Source of the DNA: an uncultured Duncaniella sp.
GTDB lineage: Bacteria; Bacteroidota; Bacteroidia; Bacteroidales; Muribaculaceae
Direction: 5' to 3'
Assembly: GCF_910577345.1 (NCBI RefSeq)
Contig: NZ_CAJTMT010000001.1
Coordinates: 1-64,000, forward strand
DNA: 64,000 nt
Part shown: positions 16,767 to 22,864 of the stretch, piece after piece
Position numbering within the stretch: the first letter of the stretch is position 1
Layout of the letters: every line of letters starts with the position of its first letter
Translations under genes and position numbers: made by a program
The notes under the pieces: model-generated
Told to the model about the DNA's origin: nothing
Databases searched by the model: none
Seen by the model: only the letters and a program-made list of their open reading frames with translations

Positions 16767-17027
16767 TTATGCCTCGGCAGGCTGAACGTTGATGAACTTG
16801 CGGCCTTCTTTGCCTTCAGTGAAGACAACAACACCGTCGATGAGGGCGAAGAGAGTGTGGTCCTTGCCCATGCCAACGTTGAGACCGGGATGGTGAACGG
16901 TGCCACGCTGACGCTTGATGATGTTACCGGCTTTGCAGTACTGACCACCGAAAATCTTCACACCGAGTCGTTTGCTTTCTGACTCACGGCCGTTCTTAGA
17001 ACTACCAACACCTTTTTTATGTGCCAT
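16767..17027 (-). CDS. rpmA: 50S ribosomal protein L27
   Basis: This 86-residue L27 begins [19 protein letters not shown], the conserved N-terminus that reaches the peptidyl-transferase centre. There is no Firmicutes-type cleaved extension, so the mature start is direct. The core [20 protein letters not shown] and [16 protein letters not shown] are typical. It is the second gene of the rplU-rpmA operon, 22 bp after rplU. Confidence 0.99.
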   Translation of the reverse strand: MAHKKGVGSSKNGRESESKRLGVKIFGGQYCKAGNIIKRQRGTVHHPGLNVGMGKDHTLFALIDGVVVFTEGKEGRKFINVQPAEA

Positions 17028-17049
17028 TTCTTTTAACGATTTTAGGGGG

Positions 17050-17370
17050 TTAAGCTACAACTTCTTTGATTAACACTTTGGTGAAGAACTGACGGTGACC
17101 GTTCTTGCGACGATAGCCTTTGCGGCGTTTCTTCTTGAAGACGATAACCTTCTCGCCCTTTACAAGGGGAGTGAGGACTTCACATACAACCTTTGCGCCT
17201 TCCACTGTGGGAGCGCCAACTTTAACTGTTTCGTCGGCTTCAGCGAGGAGAACACGGTCGAATTCGATCTTGTCGCCTTCTTTGACAGCATCGCCGAGAT
17301 AGTGAACATACAGGAACTTTTCAGGCTCTGCCTTGAACTGCTGTCCCTGGATTTCTACGATAGCGTACAT
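17050..17370 (-). CDS. rplU: 50S ribosomal protein L21
   Basis: This 106-residue L21 starts [20 protein letters not shown] and contains the basic [18 protein letters not shown] rRNA-contact segment near residues 79-96. Length is normal. It leads the rplU-rpmA operon from a promoter at 17469-17500, giving a leader of about 90 nt. Confidence 0.99.
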   Translation of the reverse strand: MYAIVEIQGQQFKAEPEKFLYVHYLGDAVKEGDKIEFDRVLLAEADETVKVGAPTVEGAKVVCEVLTPLVKGEKVIVFKKKRRKGYRRKNGHRQFFTKVLIKEVVA

Positions 17371-17468
17371 TTGTTATTAATTGGTTTTCAGGTTATTCCG
17401 TCGGGCGAGCGCTTCGGGTTGTGACCTCTGCGACTGCTTTTCGAAGCCCGGTGCGGCTAAATCGGATG

Positions 17469-17500
17469 CAAAGTTAGTGATTTATCGCTGATTTACACAA
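17469..17500 (-). promoter_or_regulatory. Promoter of rplU-rpmA
   Basis: On the minus strand TTG (17500-17498), 21 bp, then TAACTTTG (17476-17469). The -7 box is perfect. The transcript would begin near 17463, leaving about 90 nt of leader before rplU, room for ribosomal-protein feedback, though no specific structure is evident. Confidence 0.65.
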
Positions 17501-17541
17501 TAAAAATGCGATAAATTTTAATTAAAAATCAATAAAATTTT

Positions 17542-17573
17542 GAAGCGAGATTCCGGTGAAAGAATCTCGCTTC
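17542..17573 (-). terminator. Terminator of tRNA-Pro copy 1
   Basis: GAAGCGAGATTC and GAATCTCGCTTC form a perfect 12-bp stem with an 8-nt loop, 16 bp beyond the tRNA 3' end. On the minus strand it is followed by AAAATTTTATT. An identical hairpin follows tRNA copy 2. Confidence 0.75.
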
Positions 17574-17589
17574 AAAAAGCTTAACTAAG

Positions 17590-17663
17590 TCGGGGTGACT
17601 AGACTCGAACTAGCGACCTCACGCCCCCCAGACGCGTACTCTAACCAACTGAGCTACACCCCG
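17590..17663 (-). tRNA. tRNA-Pro (anticodon GGG), copy 1
   Basis: The minus strand folds into a complete cloverleaf. It has acceptor CGGGGTG/CACCCCG, D-arm GCTC...GAGT and anticodon stem CGCGT/GCGTG around loop CTGGGGG, giving anticodon GGG. The T-arm is GCTAG-TTCGAGT-CTAGT and the discriminator base is A. CCA is not encoded. It reads CCC/CCU proline codons. A promoter lies 40 bp upstream and a hairpin terminator follows, so it is an independent unit. An identical copy lies at 18581-18654. Confidence 0.96.
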
Positions 17664-17703
17664 ATTAGGATTTTAAGCATTGCTTTGTTTTTCAAAAGCG
17701 ATG

Positions 17704-17735
17704 CAAAGGTAGGCACTTATTTTGAAACCGCCAAA
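17704..17735 (-). promoter_or_regulatory. Promoter of tRNA-Pro copy 1
   Basis: On the minus strand TTTG (17735-17732), 20 bp, then TACCTTTG (17711-17704): a full Bacteroidetes consensus. The start would be near 17697, leaving a 5' leader of about 35 nt for RNase P. The -7 box lies inside the duplicated block and the -33 box just outside it. Confidence 0.75.
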
Positions 17736-17842
17736 TTTTTCGGCGAAAATTTTTGGAGAAAAATTAAGGCCATGTCGCGGTTGAAGAGTCCGGATGGTGG
17801 TTAATGGATTGTGAAGCAGTGAGTTTTTTTTATATTATCGGT

Positions 17843-17946
17843 GGTGTTGCAGAACCTCGATTTTACCAATAGTCACTAAAAGATAGCGCTTGCGAATCAA
17901 TGTATTGCAAAAGTAAATTTCTCGAATTTGTGAGTTCTGCAACACC
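17843..17946. mobile_element. 104-bp MITE-like element or IS remnant
   Basis: Perfect 13-bp terminal inverted repeats GGTGTTGCAGAAC (17843-17855) and GTTCTGCAACACC (17934-17946) enclose 78 bp of AT-rich sequence. No open frame for a transposase fits. I see no convincing target-site duplication. It could be an internally deleted insertion sequence that kept both ends, or a non-autonomous element. Confidence 0.55.
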
Positions 17947-17982
17947 CTCGTCATTAAAGAGTCCACGTTGACCCCATGCCTC

Positions 17983-18030
17983 GCGACAACGGAAAAATTC
18001 CGGCCTTCGGCCTTCATTTTCCATTGTCGC
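17983..18030. repeat. REP-like hairpin
   Basis: GCGACAACGGAAAA pairs with TTTTCCATTGTCGC (18017-18030) with one mismatch; the loop itself contains CCGGCCTTCGGCC. It adjoins a 27-bp module (18041-18067) that recurs inverted at 52965-52991 and a 24-bp module (18062-18085) that recurs at 34996-35019. Confidence 0.55.
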
Positions 18031-18117
18031 TCGTGATGGCGCTACCACCATACCGCTGCTCCGCGGCTTCTTGGTTGCCATCCGGGAGGGGGTAAACGAA
18101 CAAAAGCGACAAAAGCA

Positions 18118-18395
18118 GCCGAGATACTGGCCGTCTTCCGGTTTTTGACAATCCCACGGAAAAACAGACAGCCTCCTTCTTCGTTGGTCGCTCAACAAAC
18201 GCCTTCGCGGAGTCTTTCAACGCAAAAGTCAAGGCTTGCCGATCGTAGTTTCATGGCGTGACAGACATCCCATTCTTCCTGTATCGTCTGTCTAAACTTT
18301 GCGCCTGATTTTTAACAATTCCACGGAAAAACAGGCTGCCCCGAGATGCTGGCTGTCTTCTGGATTTTGACAATTCTACGGAAAAATAGACGGCC
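18118..18395. repeat. R2 repeat modules (two 56-58-bp copies plus partial)
   Basis: Copies 18118-18173 and 18338-18395 share about 48 of 56 positions and contain the core TTTTGACAATYCYACGGAAA. A partial copy at 18305-18340 abuts the second, and another core lies at about 16511-16548. The DNA between tRNA copies 1 and 2 (17,736-18,533) is thus largely repeat mosaic, with no convincing gene. Confidence 0.7.
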
Positions 18396-18415
18396 CCGAA
18401 TTTTTTTACCATGCG

Positions 18416-18472
18416 CCTGAAATTGATCTTTTGTGTCTTCTGAACTTCTGTCTTTATGTGCCCTTTCAGATA
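18416..18472. repeat. R1 module, inverted copy
   Basis: The reverse complement of 18428-18462 matches the 35-bp purine-rich R1 module (GGCACATAAAGACAGAAG then TTCAGAAGACACAAAAG). Flanks on both sides also match the 30632-30715 copy. It lies between the two tRNA-Pro cassettes. Confidence 0.75.
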
Positions 18473-18533
18473 TTTTCAAGGTTCGTGCGTGGATCGGCTA
18501 TGGTGGTGGCGGTGTGGTGTGGGGGTAAAAGAA

Positions 18534-18703
18534 GAAGCGAGATTCCGGTGAAAGAATCTCGCTTCGAAAGCTTAACTAAGTCGGGGTGACTAGACTCGAA
18601 CTAGCGACCTCACGCCCCCCAGACGCGTACTCTAACCAACTGAGCTACACCCCGATTAGAATTTTAAGCGTTGCCTTGTTTTTCAAAAGCGATGCAAAGG
18701 TAG
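18534..18703. repeat. Duplicated tRNA-Pro cassette, copy 2
   Basis: Second copy of the terminator-tRNA-leader-promoter block; see 17542-17712. Its hairpin is 18534-18565 and its -7 box is 18695-18702. Confidence 0.92.
18581..18654 (-). tRNA. tRNA-Pro (anticodon GGG), copy 2
   Basis: Identical over all 74 bases to the tRNA at 17590-17663, with the same cloverleaf, GGG anticodon and no encoded CCA. It has its own promoter (18695-18726) and hairpin (18534-18565). It lies 918 bp from copy 1 with repeat elements between them. Confidence 0.96.
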
Positions 18704-18726
18704 AGAGTTTTTTGATATATACCAAA
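18695..18726 (-). promoter_or_regulatory. Promoter of tRNA-Pro copy 2
   Basis: On the minus strand TTTG (18726-18723), 20 bp, then TACCTTTG (18702-18695): full consensus with the same spacing as copy 1, although the sequence around the -33 box differs. Confidence 0.75.
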
Positions 18727-18796
18727 TGTCGGGGCTTAATTTAACTTGCATTAACGCAAAATTTGTAAAAACACGTTGAATTGTTAACAAATTTCA

Positions 18797-19915
18797 CTAT
18801 TCTATGGCTCCTGCGCGGTTTCGCGCACGTTTGCGTTTCTCGTTAGGGAGGATGAAATATTCATCGTAATATGCCAGCAGGAGGGTTGTGAGGGGGATTG
18901 CGATGATGAGTCCGATGAATCCAAGGAGAGTACCCCAGATTGAAAGAGAGAGGAAAATCAATGCCGGATTGAGGCTCATGGCTTTTCCGATGATTTTGGG
19001 CGTGAGTACAAAATCCTGAATGAGCTGAACGATACAGTAGACGGCTATCATTTCCCAGAAGAGTGTCCAGAAACTTGCCTGACCGCCCACCGACACCACT
19101 ATACATATAAGGGTGGCCGGTATGAGGGAAATCAACTGGAGATAGGGGACCATGTTGAGCAGGCCGATAAACATGCCGAGCACAATGGCCATGGGGAGGC
19201 CTATGATGAGGAAACCGATGCTGAAAAGAATGCCGACGCAGAGCGCCACGAGGGCTTGTCCGCGGAAATATTGGTTCATCGAGTGCTTCACGTCGCGTCC
19301 AATCTTGAAGACAATACGGCGGTATTTCGGCATGACCATGCGGCGGAATCCGCGCGAGATCTTATCGTAGTCAATCATGATGAACACCACATAGAGGAAG
19401 ACAATCACCCAACTGAAAAGGCTCATTATCAGTCCAATCGAACTGCTGATGACTTGCCATGAGGCACTTACGCCCTCTTCAAGCATCTTCATCCATTCCT
19501 CGTGGGACAACTTGCGTGCAATCAATTCAAAGTCGACGTTGTTGCGGAGGAATTCATGCAGCTCGTTGGGAAGGAAGGGGATGGAGAAGTCTGTCCGCGT
19601 ATAGTTCTTCAGAAGAGTCGCCATTTGGGTGGACTCATGTATTATCATCGGGACGATGAAATAACAGGCGGCAACGAAGAAGAATGTCATTTCAAAAAGT
19701 GTCACGAACGTGGCGATCACGCGGCCTTTGAGGTTGAGCAGTTGGCGGTTGAAGCGGACAAACGGCTCGAAGAGATAGGCTATGAGACAGCCTACGCAAA
19801 ACGGAAGGAGCACACCTTTGAGTATGTTTACGAGCCAGATGACACCGACGAAAATCACACAGTTGATGACCAGGCGAACGGTGCGGTCAAGATCGTAGCG
19901 TTGACGGACAAGCAT
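18797..19915 (-). CDS. AI-2E family transporter (TqsA/PerM-like permease)
   Basis: This 372-residue membrane protein has about eight hydrophobic segments and the family layout: two N-terminal helices (LVINCVIFVGVIWLVNIL, LLPFCVGCLIAYLFEPFV), a soluble amphipathic stretch, and a C-terminal bundle with IGLPMAIVLGMFIGLLNMVP. The closing PKIIGKAMSLNPALIFLSLS motif is diagnostic of the AI-2E/UPF0118 family. Family members include exporters of signalling molecules and sodium/proton antiporters; substrate cannot be inferred. I chose MLVRQRYDLDRTV at 19915; an open frame reaches 19972 but lacks family similarity there. The basic C-terminal tail (KRKRARNRAGAIE) is cytoplasmic. Confidence 0.9.
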   Translation of the reverse strand: MLVRQRYDLDRTVRLVINCVIFVGVIWLVNILKGVLLPFCVGCLIAYLFEPFVRFNRQLLNLKGRVIATFVTLFEMTFFFVAACYFIVPMIIHESTQMATLLKNYTRTDFSIPFLPNELHEFLRNNVDFELIARKLSHEEWMKMLEEGVSASWQVISSSIGLIMSLFSWVIVFLYVVFIMIDYDKISRGFRRMVMPKYRRIVFKIGRDVKHSMNQYFRGQALVALCVGILFSIGFLIIGLPMAIVLGMFIGLLNMVPYLQLISLIPATLICIVVSVGGQASFWTLFWEMIAVYCIVQLIQDFVLTPKIIGKAMSLNPALIFLSLSIWGTLLGFIGLIIAIPLTTLLLAYYDEYFILPNEKRKRARNRAGAIE

Positions 19916-20081
19916 GGGTTCTATTATTATATTAATGTATAGAGTCGAAATATTGACCACGAAATTACACATTATATTCCAATATCTCCATTATTTCAGG
20001 CGTTTTTGAACATCTCTGTATCATAAAAAAGTTTTGCCGCCGTTTTTAACCGGTCTACAGAATGAAAAATGACGGCTTGAC

Positions 20082-20097
20082 TTAACTTTAAAGTTAA
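20082..20097. promoter_or_regulatory. Palindromic operator candidate 1
   Basis: TTAACTTTAAAGTTAA is a perfect 16-bp palindrome ending 4 bp before the -33 box of the toxin-antitoxin promoter. It shares the form TTAAC-N6-GTTAA with candidate 2, and is placed as expected for an autoregulating HigA-type antitoxin. Confidence 0.6.
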
Positions 20098-20101
20098 TAT
20101 A

Positions 20102-20133
20102 TTTGTTTTTAATAAAAGGAAAATCTATCTTTG
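20102..20133 (+). promoter_or_regulatory. Promoter of the toxin-antitoxin operon
   Basis: TTTG (20102-20105), 20 bp, then TATCTTTG (20126-20133): an exact Bacteroidetes promoter. Transcription would start near 20140, inside operator candidate 2. The toxin ATG is now about 185 nt downstream because of the 162-bp insertion; without it the leader would be about 20 nt. Confidence 0.75.
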
Positions 20134-20140
20134 CCATAGA

Positions 20141-20156
20141 TTAACCGGAAAGTTAA
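20141..20156. promoter_or_regulatory. Palindromic operator candidate 2
   Basis: TTAACCGGAAAGTTAA has the same TTAAC-N6-GTTAA arms as 20082-20097, 59 bp away, and covers the expected transcription start. Its last three bases are the left TAA flank of the inserted element. Confidence 0.55.
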
Positions 20157-20318
20157 GAGTATGTTTACTTTTAACTTTATGAAGTCTTTATAAACCCTTC
20201 CGGTCTGTTTTTAGATTTAATTCAGTTATTATGAAACCCTATAACTCCATAATTAAATCAAAAAACATACTCGAAAGGTCAATATAAATCTTAACATAAG
20301 TCAAAAGTAAACATACTC
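20157..20318. mobile_element. 162-bp MITE-like element in the toxin-antitoxin leader
   Basis: Terminal inverted repeats of 24-25 bp begin GAGTATGTTTACTTTT at 20157-20181 and at 20295-20318 (complement). They match perfectly over the outer 16 bp, with one substitution and one single-base gap further in. TAA flanks both ends (20154-20156 and 20319-20321), as expected for a 3-bp target duplication. The 113-bp interior is AT-rich with no transposase frame. TNA duplications and GAG-starting ends recall IS5-group elements, but that family link is inference. It sits 5 bp before the toxin ATG. Confidence 0.75.
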
Positions 20319-20323
20319 TAAGA

Positions 20324-20809
20324 ATGACGAAACATTACACCATAGATCTTGTTGAGGAGCATGAGGCAGTCAATTTCTATAACATCCATCTTGATGCAGA
20401 AGAACTGTCGGAATTGGAACGTTTTTTCGAAAAATTTCCGGCAGGGTCGCCATACGATGAGGATATTGACACCATCATTGCATGGCTTGACAGGATTGGT
20501 GAAAAGGGCGCGCTCGAACGGTATTTCCGTTATGAGGGCCGGTATGGTGATGGCGTCAGTGCCATCCCGATTGAGACAAGCAGGCTGAGATTGTATTGTC
20601 TTAGGTTGTCGGAGAAGATACTTATTTTCGGAAACGGCGATGTGAAGACCACGGATTCGTGGCAGAACAGCTCGACTTTATCGGAATATGTTGAAATGCT
20701 GATAACAACAAGCAAATACATCGCATCGCGTGTGAATAGAGGAACAATAATTGTTTGTGATAAAGAGATTATAGGAAATCTTAAATTTACGACAGATGAA
20801 AAGAAGTAG
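20324..20809 (+). CDS. Putative HigB-like (RelE/ParE superfamily) toxin
   Basis: This 161-residue protein has an acidic helical N-terminal region and a core resembling the RelE/HigB beta-sheet: ERYFRYEGRYGDGVSAIPIE, then RLRLYCLRLSEKILIFGNGD and VKTTDSWQNSSTL at about residues 65-118. Phage Gp49-like/HigB toxins show the same order of a basic/aromatic helix, an LRLY-type strand and a GNGG-K turn; here it reads GNGDVK. It is followed, with a 14-bp overlap, by an XRE antitoxin, the toxin-first order of higBA. The expected activity is ribosome-dependent mRNA cleavage. It is longer than classic HigB (about 90-110 residues), so the call is probable, not certain. Confidence 0.62.
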   Translation: MTKHYTIDLVEEHEAVNFYNIHLDAEELSELERFFEKFPAGSPYDEDIDTIIAWLDRIGEKGALERYFRYEGRYGDGVSAIPIETSRLRLYCLRLSEKILIFGNGDVKTTDSWQNSSTLSEYVEMLITTSKYIASRVNRGTIIVCDKEIIGNLKFTTDEKK

Positions 20810-21077
20810 TATAATAGAGAATCGTAGAAAAAGTGTTGCACCGGAGGTCAGACGTCGAGTTGATTTGTCGTTCATGATTGTGGACAGGATTTCTGAGGTG
20901 TTGCATGACCGCGGCCTTAGGCAGAAGGACTTTGCATCCATGCTCGGGAAGAAAGAATCGGAAATCAGCAAATGGATGAGAGGTACGCATAACTTCACCC
21001 TTGATACAATCACTCATATCGAGAATGTACTGGGGGTGGAAATCCTTCAGGTTGCCGGTTCCGGTAAGGAAGCATAG
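20796..21077 (+). CDS. XRE-family helix-turn-helix antitoxin (HigA-like)
   Basis: This 93-residue DNA-binding protein has one XRE domain at about residues 35-85: LRQKDFASMLGKKESEISKW is the HTH, followed by MRGTHNFTLDTITHIENVLG. The basic N-terminus may contact the toxin. The start overlaps the toxin gene by 14 bp, so the two are translationally coupled. As in HigA systems it probably neutralises the toxin and represses the shared promoter by binding the TTAAC-N6-GTTAA palindromes at 20082 and 20141. The HTH call is strong; the antitoxin role rests on context. Confidence 0.8.
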   Translation: MKRSSIIENRRKSVAPEVRRRVDLSFMIVDRISEVLHDRGLRQKDFASMLGKKESEISKWMRGTHNFTLDTITHIENVLGVEILQVAGSGKEA

Positions 21078-21181
21078 AGCACTCCCCTTCATAAAGGTGC
21101 TAATCGTACTCAAAAAACGGATATGGGACTTTAAAATCCATAAATAGCTTTAGTGTGGAGTGTAATTACGGATATTTTGAG

Positions 21182-21189
21182 TAATTTTG
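21182..21189 (+). promoter_or_regulatory. -7 box upstream of the MFS gene
   Basis: TAATTTTG fits TAnnTTTG about 60 bp before the MFS ATG. No clear -33 TTTG at standard distance. Confidence 0.4.
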
Positions 21190-21250
21190 TCAAGATTAAG
21201 GCAAGATGTGCCAAAAAACAGGAAAATCAATTAAAATCAATAACAGATAA

Positions 21251-22696
21251 ATGGAAAAAGTAAGTCAAAGTTTCGTCGAGTCGGGACGGCAGTTGCTGTC
21301 CGATAAGGCTTGGGCGAGGTGGACGGCTCTGGCGCTTGTCGCGTCGATGATGCTGTTTGCCTACATGTTTGTGGACGTGATGTCGCCACTTCAGTCGTTG
21401 ATTCAGACACAGCGCGGATGGTCGCCCGACGCGTTCGGTTATTACGCCGGTGCCGAATATATCCTGAATGTGTTCGGTTTCCTCATACTCGCAGGTATCA
21501 TCCTCGACAAGATGGGTGTGCGTTTCACCGGTACTCTTTCGGCATCGCTTATGGTGCTTGGCGCGGTGATTAAACTCTATGCTATCAGTGATGCTTTTCA
21601 GGGCACAGGTCTCAATGAGTGGCTCAGCTCATGGTGGACAGTCATGCCCGGCAGTGCGAAGCTCGCCGCTCTCGGCTTCATGATTTTCGGATGCGGCTGC
21701 GAAATGGCCGGTATCACAGTCTCGAAGACACTTGCGAAGTGGTTTGAAGGCAAGGAAATGGCTCTCGCGATGGGGCTTGAAATGGCTATCGCCCGTATCG
21801 GTGTGTTCTTCATCTTCACGATTTCGCCCCGTCTGGCCGACAGTGTTGTTCCTGCATCTGTAGTGGTCCCTGTGGCATTCTGCACCGCACTGCTTTGCAT
21901 CGGCCTTCTCGCGTTTATTGTATTCACCTTCATGGATGCCAAACTCGACCGCGAGATGGGTGCAACCAAGGTGGCTGAGGCTGAATCGGACGAAGAGTTC
22001 AAACTATCGGACGTTGGTGCTATCTTCGGCAGCAAGCTTTTCTGGATCATCGCTCTTCTCTGCGTGCTCTACTATTCAGCTATCTTCCCCTTCCAGCGCT
22101 ATGCAGCCAACATGCTCCAGTGTAACCTCGGTATTTCGGAGACTCAGGCTTCCGACATCTTCCGTTGGTTCCCTGTTGGTGCTGCTATCCTCACTCCCTT
22201 CCTTGGCTATTTCCTTGACCGCAAGGGTAAAGGCGCAAGTATGCTAATTCTCGGTGCGATATTGATGATCGTGTGTCACCTCACATTCGCATTCGTTGTT
22301 CCCGCCACACAGAGCGAGCTTATCACCTATTCGGCAATTGTCGTTCTTGGCGTTTCGTTCTCGCTGGTTCCGGCCGCTCTCTGGCCTTCTGTCCCCAAGA
22401 TTATGGACAAGCGCTTCCTCGGCAGTGCATATTCACTGATTTTCTGGGTTCAGAATATTGGTCTTGCTTTTGTGCCCATCATTATCGGTAAGGTCATCAC
22501 CTGGTCGAATCCCGGTGTCACTGACCCCTTGCAGTATGACTACACAATGCCTATGTGCTGCTTCGCAGCCCTCGGAGTTCTCGCACTGATTTTCGGTATC
22601 ATCCTGAAGTCGATGAATGCCGTTTATCATTATGGACTTGAAGAGCCGAATATCAAGGCAGATTTTGAAGATGTCCGCATTGATGGTGAGGCATAA
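21251..22696 (+). CDS. Major facilitator superfamily transporter
   Basis: This 481-residue permease has about 12 transmembrane segments split by a charged central loop (AKLDREMGATKVAEAESDEE, near residue 235). The loop between helices 2 and 3 reads LAGIILDKMGVRFTG, a form of the MFS motif GxLaDrxGrr, and the second half has the counterpart FLGYFLDRKGKGASM. Its general form matches MFS proteins common in gut Bacteroidetes, distantly like MFSD1. Substrate is unknown; no catabolic genes flank it. A clear terminator follows. Confidence 0.88.
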   Translation: MEKVSQSFVESGRQLLSDKAWARWTALALVASMMLFAYMFVDVMSPLQSLIQTQRGWSPDAFGYYAGAEYILNVFGFLILAGIILDKMGVRFTGTLSASLMVLGAVIKLYAISDAFQGTGLNEWLSSWWTVMPGSAKLAALGFMIFGCGCEMAGITVSKTLAKWFEGKEMALAMGLEMAIARIGVFFIFTISPRLADSVVPASVVVPVAFCTALLCIGLLAFIVFTFMDAKLDREMGATKVAEAESDEEFKLSDVGAIFGSKLFWIIALLCVLYYSAIFPFQRYAANMLQCNLGISETQASDIFRWFPVGAAILTPFLGYFLDRKGKGASMLILGAILMIVCHLTFAFVVPATQSELITYSAIVVLGVSFSLVPAALWPSVPKIMDKRFLGSAYSLIFWVQNIGLAFVPIIIGKVITWSNPGVTDPLQYDYTMPMCCFAALGVLALIFGIILKSMNAVYHYGLEEPNIKADFEDVRIDGEA

Positions 22697-22725
22697 TTGA
22701 AAAAAATTACAGGATAATAAATTTG

Positions 22726-22759
22726 AATCCCTGCTTCAGAGTGAACTGAGGCAGGGATT
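22726..22759 (+). terminator. Terminator of the MFS gene
   Basis: AATCCCTGCTTCAG and CTGAGGCAGGGATT form a 14-bp stem (one G-T) with a 6-nt loop, followed by TTTTGATTTG. It begins 30 bp after the MFS stop. Confidence 0.8.
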
Positions 22760-22791
22760 TTTGATTTGGGCGGAGGATGATGGGGATTAGG

Positions 22792-22844
22792 GGCTAATAG
22801 CCAAATAGGGCTAATAAGGCTAATAGGTCAAATAGGGCTAATAC
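22792..22844. repeat. 26/27-bp tandem repeat (GGCTAATAG...CAAATAGGG)
   Basis: Two near-identical units, 22792-22817 and 22818-22844, themselves built of GGCTAATA and CAAATAGGG pieces. They lie just beyond the rodA stop (22865), between convergent rodA and the MFS terminator. Confidence 0.8.
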
Positions 22845-22864
22845 GAGAGAGGGATAGGCGGTGG

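Larger units (their letters stand above)
17542..17712. repeat. Duplicated tRNA-Pro cassette, copy 1
   Basis: This 171-bp block contains terminator hairpin, tRNA-Pro(GGG) and the promoter -7 box. It is nearly identical to 18534-18703. The tRNA is identical; the few differences lie between the hairpin and the tRNA and in the leader. Confidence 0.92.

Noticed and set aside
17835..18198. Minus-strand frames of 60 and 111 codons in the tRNA spacer
   Set aside because: They run through a 104-bp inverted-repeat element, a REP-like hairpin and an R2 module; composition is that of repeats.
18797..18860. Possible extra tRNA or small RNA next to tRNA-Pro copy 2
   Set aside because: No second cloverleaf or terminator is present; this is the 3' end of the permease gene.
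19820..19831. GAGTATGTTTAC, the same 12 bases as the MITE-like element's end
   Set aside because: It lies within the conserved coding sequence of the AI-2E permease (VNIL codons) with no partner arm, so it is a coincidence.
20231..20287. 18-residue frame inside the MITE-like element
   Set aside because: AT-rich, with no ribosome site or conservation evidence; probably chance.
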